Assembly (NCBI GenBank): GCA_039030075.1
Contig: JBCCEW010000001.1
Coordinates: 124,001 to 188,000, forward strand
Length of the DNA stretch: 64,000 bases
Reading direction: 5' to 3'
Source: Myxococcota bacterium
GTDB taxonomy: Bacteria; Myxococcota_A; UBA9160; SMWR01
Part shown: positions 24,319-31,845 of the stretch, one piece after another
Position numbering within the stretch: position 1 is the first letter of the stretch
How the letters are laid out: the number at the start of each line of letters is the position of its first letter
The notes under the pieces: generated by a model
What the model was told of the DNA's origin: nothing
The model's database searches: none
The model's input: the letters and a program-made list of their open reading frames with translations, nothing else
Program-made: the position numbers and the translations under genes

Positions 24319-25724
24319 GTGCGCAGTTCGCGTCGCCAGGTCGTCGTGTCCGCACCGAGTGGACGCGCGCGTCCGCGCGGAGCGCGTGCGCGTGGAGCGG
24401 CGACCGGCGTCTCGTCTTCGCCCGCGTGCACACGCAGCGCCTCGCCCGAGCCCCCCAGGTGGTAGGGACCCGTGGGCGCGAAGCGCAGCGCGTGCCGCGC
24501 GACGCCCGCCAGGGAGACGTCAAGTCGCTCGCCGCCCCCTGTCCGCCACGCCGCCCAGACCGCCAGGGTCGCGTGCAGACCGGCCAGGGGGTCGGCGATG
24601 GCGTCCCCGCAGAAGACCGGGTCTCCCGATCCCGCCACCGCGTCGCTACACCCGGCAGCGACACCCGCGTCGTCCCCGAACGCGACGCGTCCCGGGCTCG
24701 GATCGCTTCGCCCGTAGCCGGTCAGCGAGAGCCAGACCCGCCCCGGGCGCGCCGTGAGGAAATGCTCTGAGTCGAGACCCCATTGGGCGAGCGCGCGCGG
24801 GCGGGTGCTTTCGAGCACGACGTCGGCGGCGTCGAACAGGGCGCCGAGCAACGCCTGGTCGCCCGGGTCGGTCGTATCCACCGCCACCGAGGCCTTGCCG
24901 GCGTTCAGGAGATCGAAGAAGCGGCGGTCGCCCCCTCGCGCACCGTCGGGACGTCCGACACTCTCGATCTTCACCACCCGTGCCCCGACATCGGCGAGCC
25001 CGCTGCCGACGAGCGGCCCGGCCCACAGCGCGGTGAAGTCGAGCACCAGCGGCGGCCGTCGGGGCGGCGCGCCCCTCGGACCGAATGGTTCGCGACGGCA
25101 CCAGACCTCGGGGACGGTGGGGTCGGACGCAACGGCAAAGGGGAGACCGAGCCAGCCCGCGCGTTCGGCGAGCGTGGCGCGAGACTGCGTCGCGACGCCG
25201 CGGCGGGCGAACGCCCAGGCGTCGCTCGTGCCACCCGGGGTCTCGAGCCAAGCGGGGAGGGCGTCGCGGTCGTCCGTCCGCGCCAGGTTCAGGGCCACCC
25301 AACCGTCGGCAGCACGCAACAGACGGCAGCTTCTCCCCGGTGCCTCGCTGCCTGCGCGTCCCAGGCCGAGCAGCGCGGCGCGCTCGCCGAGCAGGACCGA
25401 GGCACCTTCCGCGCCGTCGTTCCCCCGCCCGGGGGGCCGCAGCCCGAGGGCGGTCCACGCCAGGCCCACCCCGTCGGCGCAGGCGGCCAACGCGCCATCG
25501 GGGACGCGTGGGGTCTGCCCGGGCAAGCCGGTGAGGGCCATCGCTCCGCACCGCGCCCAGGCCAGCGCCGGCGCAGGCGGCGGGGGGGCGGGCGCCGCAC
25601 GTGTGGAGACACCCAGATCTTCCAGCAGCCGGCGCGCGTAGCGACCGGCGATTCCCTGTGCCGGGATCGGAAGCGGAGCCGGGATCGGAGTCGGAACCGG
25701 CGGGGCTGCGGGGCGATGCGACAT
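24312..25724 (-). CDS. CaiB/BaiF-type CoA-transferase with permuted domain order
   Basis: 470 residues. The usual family N-terminal motif (VLDFTALWAGPLVGSGLADVG, then VVKIESVGRPDG) begins only near residue 226, and the active-site region (ERLDVSLAG, with the presumed catalytic Asp) follows near residue 410. The first 220 residues look like the C-terminal half of the family (RAADGWVALNLARTDDRDALPAWL). So the halves appear swapped, by fusion or circular permutation. It would transfer CoA between carboxylic acids, but whether this arrangement is active is unknown. ATG 25724 is preferred; TTG 25733 is possible. It is followed by the coupled amidohydrolase. Confidence 0.78.
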   Translation of the reverse strand: MSHRPAAPPVPTPIPAPLPIPAQGIAGRYARRLLEDLGVSTRAAPAPPPPAPALAWARCGAMALTGLPGQTPRVPDGALAACADGVGLAWTALGLRPPGRGNDGAEGASVLLGERAALLGLGRAGSEAPGRSCRLLRAADGWVALNLARTDDRDALPAWLETPGGTSDAWAFARRGVATQSRATLAERAGWLGLPFAVASDPTVPEVWCRREPFGPRGAPPRRPPLVLDFTALWAGPLVGSGLADVGARVVKIESVGRPDGARGGDRRFFDLLNAGKASVAVDTTDPGDQALLGALFDAADVVLESTRPRALAQWGLDSEHFLTARPGRVWLSLTGYGRSDPSPGRVAFGDDAGVAAGCSDAVAGSGDPVFCGDAIADPLAGLHATLAVWAAWRTGGGERLDVSLAGVARHALRFAPTGPYHLGGSGEALRVHAGEDETPVAAPRARAPRGRARPLGADTTTWRRELRTC

Positions 25725-25742
25725 GGCGATCAACGAGAGGTC

Positions 25743-25748
25743 AGTCTA
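25743..25748 (-). promoter_or_regulatory. -10-like TAGACT upstream of the CaiB-type gene
   Basis: TAGACT on the minus strand lies 18 bases before ATG 25724 and 9 before TTG 25733. The same hexamer is used by three leaderless genes in this window. Confidence 0.35.
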
Positions 25749-25793
25749 CCCGGACCGACGACGGCCGGAATCCCCAGGCCCACGGGCTTGCGG

Positions 25794-25799
25794 TAGGAT
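25794..25799 (+). promoter_or_regulatory. -10-like TAGGAT upstream of the small repeat protein
   Basis: TAGGAT at about 55 bases before ATG 25855 would give a leader of roughly 50 bases. A GAGGGTGGG Shine-Dalgarno region precedes the ATG. No -35 is recognisable. Confidence 0.3.
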
Positions 25800-25854
25800 G
25801 GCGCGGCTCCGGGGGCCGATGCCCCGGCAGACGTTCATTGAGGGTGGGTGTTCG

Positions 25855-26166
25855 ATGGCACAATTGAAGGCGGGAAGTCGGATTCAGAGCGCGGTGTGCG
25901 CGACCGAGTTGATGGTGATCCAGGCGCCCGACGGCGACGTCGACGTGCGCTGCGGCGGCGAGCCGATGCTCGACATTGGCGCCGACAAGCCCGCCGGCGC
26001 AGCACCCAACCCGGACTTGAAGGCGGGCAGCCAGATCGGCAAGCGCTACGTCGACGAGGGCGGCACGATCGAGTTGCTCTGCACCAAGCCGGGCGAGGGA
26101 ACCCTGGCCCTGGGCGACGCACCGCTCGTGCTGAAGGAAGCGAAGCCGCTTCCCGCGTCCGACTGA
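25855..26166 (+). CDS. Small conserved-looking protein with an internal duplication
   Basis: 103 residues, family not recognised. Two similar halves: LKAGSRIQSAVCATELMV near the start and LKAGSQIGKRYVDEGGTIE from about residue 53, each followed by a Gly turn and a short strand (CGGEPM and LGDAPL). The pattern suggests a two-fold beta structure. Cys13 and Cys34 are in the first half only at those positions. No signal peptide. It lies 22 bases before the acyl-CoA ligase gene, so it may assist or regulate that enzyme. Start chosen for GAGGGTGGG upstream and the conserved LKAGS at the N terminus. Confidence 0.7.
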   Translation: MAQLKAGSRIQSAVCATELMVIQAPDGDVDVRCGGEPMLDIGADKPAGAAPNPDLKAGSQIGKRYVDEGGTIELLCTKPGEGTLALGDAPLVLKEAKPLPASD

Positions 26167-26188
26167 TCGCCGAGCGACAGGAGCCGCT

Positions 26189-27694
26189 ATGAACCTGATG
26201 ATGCTGCTCGAGATGGCGGCTTCGGGGTTTCCCGACCGCGTCGCGGTCACCGACGGGGTCGACCGGCTCACCTACGGCGAACTCTTCGCCGCGGCGGGCG
26301 CCGCGGCCGCCGAGATTCGCGAATCGGGCGCGACCCGCGCAGCCGTCCTCGATGTCAGCAGCCTGGCCCTGCCCGTCGGACTGTTTGCGAGCGCCTGGGC
26401 GGGCGTGCCCTTCGTGCCGCTCAACTATCGACTCACCGGCGAAGAACTCGATCGCCTGATCGAACAGATCACGCCGTGCCACCTGATCACCGACCCCACC
26501 CGCGCGGCGGAGCTCGACGCGCGCGAGGGGGTGAAGGCATCGACCCGCGACGACTTCCTCTCGCGCTCGCGAGCGGGGACCGCGCTCGACGCCAGCTGGG
26601 GCATGGATCCCGAGGAGATCGCGATCCTGCTCTTTACGAGTGGGACCACCGGCCCGCCGAAGGCGGCCGTGCTGCGGCACAAACACCTCGTGTCCTACAT
26701 CCTGACGTCGGTCGAGTTCGGGAGTGCGCCGGAGGGTTCGGCCGGGCTGGTGAGCGTGCCGCCGTATCACATTGCTGGGATGGCGGCGATCGCGAGCTCG
26801 ATCTACTCGGGTCGCAAGATCGTGCAGCTGCCGAACTTCGATGCCGACGCCTGGATCGATCTCGCGCTGCGCGAGTCGGTCACCCATGCGTTCGTCGTCC
26901 CGACGATGCTCACGCGGATCGTCGACGCTCTCGAGACGAAGAAGACCGAGCTGCCTTCGTTGGTCGCGCTCTCCTACGGCGGAGGCAAGATGCCACTGCC
27001 CGTGATCGAGCGGGCCATGAAGCTGTTTCCGGTTTCCACGGATTTCACGAACGCCTACGGACTCACCGAGACCAGCTCGACGCTCACCGTGCTCGGCCCC
27101 GACGATCACCGGGTGGCTTCGGTCGCCGACACTGACGAAGGCCGACGTCGCCTCGGTTCGGTCGGGCGCGCGCTGCCCAGCGTCGAGATCGAGATCCGCG
27201 ACGAGGACGGCAAGGCCGTCGCCGCCGGTGTGCGCGGCGAGATCTACGTGCGCGGCGAACAGGTATCGGGCGAGTACCTGGGAAAGGGCACCCGCGTCGA
27301 GAACGACGGCTTCTTCCCGACCCGCGACGGCGGTTGGATCGACGACGAGGGCTACCTCTTCCTCGAGGGGCGCATCGACGACATCATCGTCCGGGGTGGC
27401 GAGAACATGTCGCCGGGCGAGATCGAAGAGGTGCTGCTCGACCACGAGTCGGTCGCGGACTGCGCCGTGGTCGGGATCCCCGACGAGCAGTGGGGCGAGG
27501 CGGTCGCCGCGGCGATCGTGTGCAAGTCGGGCTGCGAGGTCGAGGCCGACGCGCTGCGGGCGTACGTGAAGGACCAGCTGCGGTCCTCCCGGGTTCCCCA
27601 GCACATCTCCTTCGTGGGCGAGCTCCCCTACAACGAGACGGGGAAGTTGTTGCGCCGTGTCGTGCGGAGCGACTTCGCAGCGAAGGGCTCCTAG
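26189..27694 (+). CDS. Acyl-CoA ligase (AMP-forming)
   Basis: 501 residues, ANL superfamily. It activates a carboxylic acid with ATP to an acyl-adenylate and then to acyl-CoA. Motifs in order: LLFTSGTTGPPKAAVL (P-loop), NAYGLTETSS, the hinge region GRIDDIIVRGGENMSPGEIE, and the C-terminal catalytic Lys in YNETGKLLRRVV. Good Shine-Dalgarno (AGGAG) before the ATG. It lies between the small repeat protein and a crotonase-family gene, so it probably feeds acyl-CoA into a degradation route. Chain length cannot be read from the sequence. Confidence 0.9.
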   Translation: MNLMMLLEMAASGFPDRVAVTDGVDRLTYGELFAAAGAAAAEIRESGATRAAVLDVSSLALPVGLFASAWAGVPFVPLNYRLTGEELDRLIEQITPCHLITDPTRAAELDAREGVKASTRDDFLSRSRAGTALDASWGMDPEEIAILLFTSGTTGPPKAAVLRHKHLVSYILTSVEFGSAPEGSAGLVSVPPYHIAGMAAIASSIYSGRKIVQLPNFDADAWIDLALRESVTHAFVVPTMLTRIVDALETKKTELPSLVALSYGGGKMPLPVIERAMKLFPVSTDFTNAYGLTETSSTLTVLGPDDHRVASVADTDEGRRRLGSVGRALPSVEIEIRDEDGKAVAAGVRGEIYVRGEQVSGEYLGKGTRVENDGFFPTRDGGWIDDEGYLFLEGRIDDIIVRGGENMSPGEIEEVLLDHESVADCAVVGIPDEQWGEAVAAAIVCKSGCEVEADALRAYVKDQLRSSRVPQHISFVGELPYNETGKLLRRVVRSDFAAKGS

Positions 27695-27715
27695 CCCCGC
27701 TGGGGGACGCGTCGC

Positions 27716-28726
27716 GTGACCGCGCTCCTCGATTGGACCGCGCTGCGCGACGAGCTCGCGACCCCCGGCTGCACCGAATCCTACTCGCCGCTCAAGGGCG
27801 CGGCGTTCCTGGCCGTGGACCTCCTCCGTTTCCCCGCAGAGGCGCCGGACGCCGAGGTGACCGCGGTGGTGGGGGCCCTGGCCTCGCTGCCGTGCCCCAC
27901 CATCGGAGTGGGGGCGGGCGAGGAATTCGGCGCCACGCGAAGGGTCGCCGACGCCCTGGATGTCGTCGTCGCCGATCACGCCGCCCTCGCGATCCTCGCG
28001 ACGGCGATCGAAGCGAGCCCGCTCGCGGCCCAGTCCCTCGTTCAGCTCTTGCGCACGTCGGGTGCGCTCGCGGTGCACGCGGGACTATGGGCGGAGTCGT
28101 GGGTCTACTCGACCCTGCAATCCGGCGACGAGTTCCGTCGCTGGCTCGCCGCGCGGCCCGAGCGGTCGTTGCCCGGGCCCGGAGCCTCGGTGCGCGTCGA
28201 GCGGGACCGGGGTCGGCTGGAGATCTGGCTGGCCCGGCCCGAGCGTCGCAACGCATTCTCGCGCGGCATGCGCGACGAGCTCTGTGAAGCACTGCAGCTC
28301 GCCGTGATGGACGAGACCCTCGGGTCGGTCTGTCTGCGCGGTGAGGGCCGTGCCTTCTGCAGCGGGGGCGACCTCGCCGAGTTCGGGACGACCCCGGATC
28401 CCGCCACGGCGCATGCCATCCGTGCGACACGTCACCCCGGGCGGCTCTTGCACCAGCTGCATGGGCGGCTCGAGGTCACGGTTCATGGGGCCTGCGTGGG
28501 TGCGGGCGTCGAGCTCCCCGCGTTCGCCGGACGAGTCGTGGCACGGCGGGACGCGACGTTTCGCCTGCCCGAGCTGTCGATGGGGTTGGTCCCCGGCGCC
28601 GGCGGGACCGTCAGCCTGCCCCGACGCATCGGGCGGCAGCGCACCGCCTGGCTGGCACTGAGCGGTGTGGCCCTCGATGCGGCCACCGCGCTGTCGTGGG
28701 GCCTGGTCGACGCGATCGTCGACTGA
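27716..28726 (+). CDS. Enoyl-CoA hydratase/isomerase with a degenerate N-terminal crotonase-like half
   Basis: 336 residues from GTG. Residues about 155-336 form a crotonase domain: RNAFSRGMRDEL, GEGRAFCSGGDLAEF (oxyanion loop), both hydratase Glu positions in GAGVELPAFAG and LPELSMGLVPGAGGT. It stops early, lacking the usual C-terminal helices. The first 150 residues resemble the missing part of a second, eroded crotonase (LASLPCPTIGVGAGE, ASPLAAQSLVQLLR, DEFRRWLAARPE) without the catalytic Glu. The two halves may trimerise as one fold. Follows the ligase by 21 bases; beta-oxidation-like role inferred. Confidence 0.82.
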   Translation: MTALLDWTALRDELATPGCTESYSPLKGAAFLAVDLLRFPAEAPDAEVTAVVGALASLPCPTIGVGAGEEFGATRRVADALDVVVADHAALAILATAIEASPLAAQSLVQLLRTSGALAVHAGLWAESWVYSTLQSGDEFRRWLAARPERSLPGPGASVRVERDRGRLEIWLARPERRNAFSRGMRDELCEALQLAVMDETLGSVCLRGEGRAFCSGGDLAEFGTTPDPATAHAIRATRHPGRLLHQLHGRLEVTVHGACVGAGVELPAFAGRVVARRDATFRLPELSMGLVPGAGGTVSLPRRIGRQRTAWLALSGVALDAATALSWGLVDAIVD

Positions 28727-28764
28727 CGCGGCACGCCTTCCAGTGCCCCTCGGCCGGGCCGCGC

Positions 28765-28770
28765 TAGCAT
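28765..28770 (+). promoter_or_regulatory. -10-like TAGCAT upstream of the MMPL exporter
   Basis: TAGCAT lies 63 bases before ATG 28834 in a 107-base gap. It fits the TAnnnT pattern, but no -35 was found. Confidence 0.25.
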
Positions 28771-28833
28771 GCCCACGCCTCGCGCGGCCTCGCGGCCTGG
28801 CAGGCTGCGCCCGTAGAACGAGAGATTCCCGAC

Positions 28834-31311
28834 ATGGCCCTCGCACCGGGCACGTCCCCGTCGCCCACCGACCTGCGCGGCCGCATCGAGGCGGCCTTCG
28901 AAGACTGGGCCCTCTTCGTATGCCGCCGCCGCTGGTGGTTCCTCGCCTTCGGGTTGGGATGTGCGCTGGGCTTCGCCACGTTGCTGGCGGACCTGCGCGT
29001 CAACAACTCCACCGACAACTACCTCCGGCCCGACGATCCGATTCGCCTGCAGTACGACGCTTTCCGCGAGCAGTTCGGCAGCGAGACCCGGATCACGTTC
29101 GCGATCGAGAGCGATGCGATCTGGACCCACGCCTTCCTCGAGCGCTTGCGCGCGCTCCACGACGCGGCGGAGGAGCGCATCGAATCGGCGGATGAAGTCC
29201 AGAGCCTGATCAACGCTCGGGACACACGCGGCGAGGGCGACACGCTCGTCGTGGGCGACCTGCTCGAGGATTGGCCGACATCGGAGGCGGACCTCGACGA
29301 ACTGCGGTCGCGGGTGATGGCGAACCCGCTCTACCAGAACACCCTGATTTCGGCGGATGGCCGTCTCACCACCCTCTCGGTCCGCCTCGCCGCCTACGTC
29401 GACCCCGGAGAGGTCGACGTGCTCGCGGGTTTCGATGATGCCCCTGACAGCCGCGCCTCGGAGACCGAGCGCAGCGCCGGGGGATCCTTCTACCTGCCGC
29501 CGGAAGAGACGGCGGCGGCGATGGAGGTGGCCGATGTGCTGGCCGCCGAGTTCGATGCTCCGGATTTCCGGATCTCCCTCGCCGGCGCACCGGTCCTGAC
29601 CGAGACCCTGAACCGTCGCATGATCGACGACATGCGCTTCTTCATCCTCGCGTCGATCTCCGCCATCGCGCTGTTCCTGGCGCTGCTCTTCCGGCGGCCC
29701 GCGGCGGTGGCCCTGCCGCTGGTGATCGTCGGGGCGACCCTCGTCACGACCTTCGGGCTGATCTCCTGGAGCGGGACCGACGTCGGGCAGGGCACCCAGA
29801 TCCTGCCTTCGTTTCTGCTCGGGGTCGGCATCTGCGACACGGTCCACATCCTGAGCATCTACTACCTCGCTCGCGCCCGAGGCGACGAGAAACGCGAAGC
29901 GATCGGGTTCTCGTTCCGACACTCGGCCCTCGCCATCCTGTTGACGAGTCTCACGACCGCGGGGGGGCTGGCGTCGTTCATCACCGCGGACCTGGCTCCG
30001 GCGCAGCACGTCGGCGTGTTCGCGCCGATTGGCGTCATGCTCGCCTTCGTGTACACGGCGGTGCTGCTCCCGGCGATGATGGCGATCTTGCCGATGGGGT
30101 CGCCGCGCCCCACGACGAATCCGAACGCGCCGAGTCTCTGGCTCGATCGGGCGCTGCGCGCCACCGGACGCTGGTCGGCCCAGCACCGGGCGTCGGTCCT
30201 GGTGGGAACCGGGGCGCTCCTCGCGTTCTCCCTGGTCGGCGCGCAGTACCTCTTCATGAGCCACGACCCGATGGACTGGCTGCCTGCGTCGGACGCCACC
30301 CGAAAAGGCACGCTGCTGATGAACGACCGTCTCGGTGGGGTGAACACTCTCGAGGTGGTCGTGTCGTACCCGGAGAGCGAGGCGATCAAGCGACCCGACG
30401 TCCTCGAACGCCTCGAGGGATTCGAGGCCTATGCCGACGAGTACCGAAGTGGCCCGCTCAAGATCGCCCAGTCCATCTCGATCCTCGACGTGCTGCGCGA
30501 GACCCATCAGGCGCTCCACGCGAACGATCCCGCCTACTACGAGGTACCCCGCGAAGCCGGGCTGATCGCCCAGGAGCTGCTGCTCTTCGAGGGGTCGGGC
30601 ACCGACGATCTCGAAGAGATGGTCGATACGCGCTTCAGCCAGGCGCGGATGTCGCTGCGGGTGCCGTGGGAGGACACGCTGCACTACCCCGCCGTGATTC
30701 GAGACCTTCGAGCGGAGGTCGAGTCGCGCGTCGGCCCAGAGGCCGAGGTGACGATGACCGGGCTGCTCTCGATGCTCTCGCGGACCTTCGATTCGCTGAT
30801 GTCGTCGATGCAGCGCTCCTACCTCCTCGCCATCTCGATCATCGCGCCGATGATGATGTTGCTGCTCGGGAGCCTCCGACTCGGCTTGCTGAGCATCGTG
30901 CCCAACCTGGCCCCGATCATGGTGTTGCTCGGCTACATGGGCTGGAGCGAGACCCCCATCGACGGGATGAGCCTGATGGCAGGTGCGATCATCCTCGGGC
31001 TCGCGATCGACGACACCATCCACTACATGCACAACTTCCGACGGTCCTACGTCGCGTCGGGTGATTCTCTGCAAGCAATCGACGAAACCCTCGAAGGCAC
31101 GGGTCGGGCCTTGCTGGTCACCTCACTCGTACTGGCGGCGGGCTTCGCGGTCTTCGCGGGTGCCTATATGTCGAACGTGCGACTCTTCGGCGGGCTCGTG
31201 GCCGCGACGATCCTGGGCGCCTTCGTCTCGAACGTCGTGGTGGGGTCGGCGCTGATGTCCTACGCCAGCGAATGGGGGATCGGCGCCGGTCGGGCGAAGG
31301 AGCCGGCTTGA
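28834..31311 (+). CDS. MMPL/RND-superfamily exporter
   Basis: 825 residues with about 12 membrane segments in two six-helix halves, each preceded by a periplasmic domain: helix at about 35-55, cluster at 265-425, second start near 455, cluster at 655-815. Conserved charged helix residues include GVGICDTVHI and GLAIDDTIHYMHN, the proton-relay positions of the MMPL/HpnN group. It probably moves lipids or hydrophobic metabolites across the inner membrane by proton antiport. It lies between the acyl-CoA genes and a lipoprotein gene 29 bases downstream. No periplasmic adaptor gene is adjacent. Confidence 0.86.
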   Translation: MALAPGTSPSPTDLRGRIEAAFEDWALFVCRRRWWFLAFGLGCALGFATLLADLRVNNSTDNYLRPDDPIRLQYDAFREQFGSETRITFAIESDAIWTHAFLERLRALHDAAEERIESADEVQSLINARDTRGEGDTLVVGDLLEDWPTSEADLDELRSRVMANPLYQNTLISADGRLTTLSVRLAAYVDPGEVDVLAGFDDAPDSRASETERSAGGSFYLPPEETAAAMEVADVLAAEFDAPDFRISLAGAPVLTETLNRRMIDDMRFFILASISAIALFLALLFRRPAAVALPLVIVGATLVTTFGLISWSGTDVGQGTQILPSFLLGVGICDTVHILSIYYLARARGDEKREAIGFSFRHSALAILLTSLTTAGGLASFITADLAPAQHVGVFAPIGVMLAFVYTAVLLPAMMAILPMGSPRPTTNPNAPSLWLDRALRATGRWSAQHRASVLVGTGALLAFSLVGAQYLFMSHDPMDWLPASDATRKGTLLMNDRLGGVNTLEVVVSYPESEAIKRPDVLERLEGFEAYADEYRSGPLKIAQSISILDVLRETHQALHANDPAYYEVPREAGLIAQELLLFEGSGTDDLEEMVDTRFSQARMSLRVPWEDTLHYPAVIRDLRAEVESRVGPEAEVTMTGLLSMLSRTFDSLMSSMQRSYLLAISIIAPMMMLLLGSLRLGLLSIVPNLAPIMVLLGYMGWSETPIDGMSLMAGAIILGLAIDDTIHYMHNFRRSYVASGDSLQAIDETLEGTGRALLVTSLVLAAGFAVFAGAYMSNVRLFGGLVAATILGAFVSNVVVGSALMSYASEWGIGAGRAKEPA

Positions 31312-31340
31312 TCTTCCGATCCGTGCGAAGGAGGTCCGTC

Positions 31341-31793
31341 GTGGTCCAGCGTCTCTCGATCGTGCTCTGCTTGGGCTGGCTCGCGTGCGGGCCCGAGCGT
31401 GGGCCTTTCGTGGTGGAAGCGAACACGCCCGCGGTCCAGGGCAACTACCTGTCCGAAGCGGTCGGGCTCGAACTCGACGCAGGCGAGGTAGCGCCGATCC
31501 TGGAGGTGCCCTGTGCATTGCCGTGCGCCGAGACCGTTGCGTTCGGGACCGAGGACGAAGAGCAGATCGACATCCTGCTCTACCTCTACCGGGGCAACGC
31601 TCCCAGCGTCGACGGCAACCACTCGCTCGGGCTCTTCGCGGTGAGTGGGTTCAGCGTGAAGGACGGCACCGACGGCGCGATCTCGATCACCTTCCGCGCC
31701 ACCGAGAGCGCGCTGCTGCTCGAAGCGAAGGGCAGCGACGGCGCCTTCCTGGCGATCGAAGAGCTGGACGAGGAAGCCGTCTTCGCCGAGTGA
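31341..31793 (+). CDS. Lipoprotein resembling an isolated Hsp70 substrate-binding domain
   Basis: 150 residues. The GTG at 31341 follows an excellent AAGGAGG six bases before it. Signal MVQRLSIVLCLGWLAC with lipidation at Cys16. The mature part follows the beta-sandwich of DnaK in order: VGLELDAGEVAPILEV, then DILLYLYRGNAPSVDGN, HSLGLFAVSGF, AISITFRATESALLLEA. The ATPase domain is absent. A periplasmic lipoprotein with an Hsp70-type peptide-binding fold is not something I know. It lies 29 bases after the MMPL exporter, with which it may act. Homology is inferred by eye. Confidence 0.7.
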   Translation: MVQRLSIVLCLGWLACGPERGPFVVEANTPAVQGNYLSEAVGLELDAGEVAPILEVPCALPCAETVAFGTEDEEQIDILLYLYRGNAPSVDGNHSLGLFAVSGFSVKDGTDGAISITFRATESALLLEAKGSDGAFLAIEELDEEAVFAE

Positions 31794-31833
31794 CGCGACC
31801 CGGTGGGGCCTTCTGCCGAGCACGCGGGGCCGT

Positions 31834-31839
31834 CATACT
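31834..31839 (+). promoter_or_regulatory. -10-like CATACT, leaderless promoter of the GH3 gene
   Basis: CATACT ends six bases before ATG 31846 and differs from TAnnnT only at the first base. There is no Shine-Dalgarno before the ATG. Confidence 0.38.
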
Positions 31840-31845
31840 GGGGCC

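Noticed and set aside
25835-28078. A 747-codon minus-strand frame opposite the acyl-CoA ligase
   Set aside because: Antisense shadow of clearly recognised ligase and crotonase genes.
28483-31074. An 863-codon minus-strand frame opposite the MMPL exporter
   Set aside because: Antisense shadow: Arg, Glu and Gly rich, no hydrophobic pattern or domain, while the plus strand encodes an MMPL protein with proton-relay motifs.
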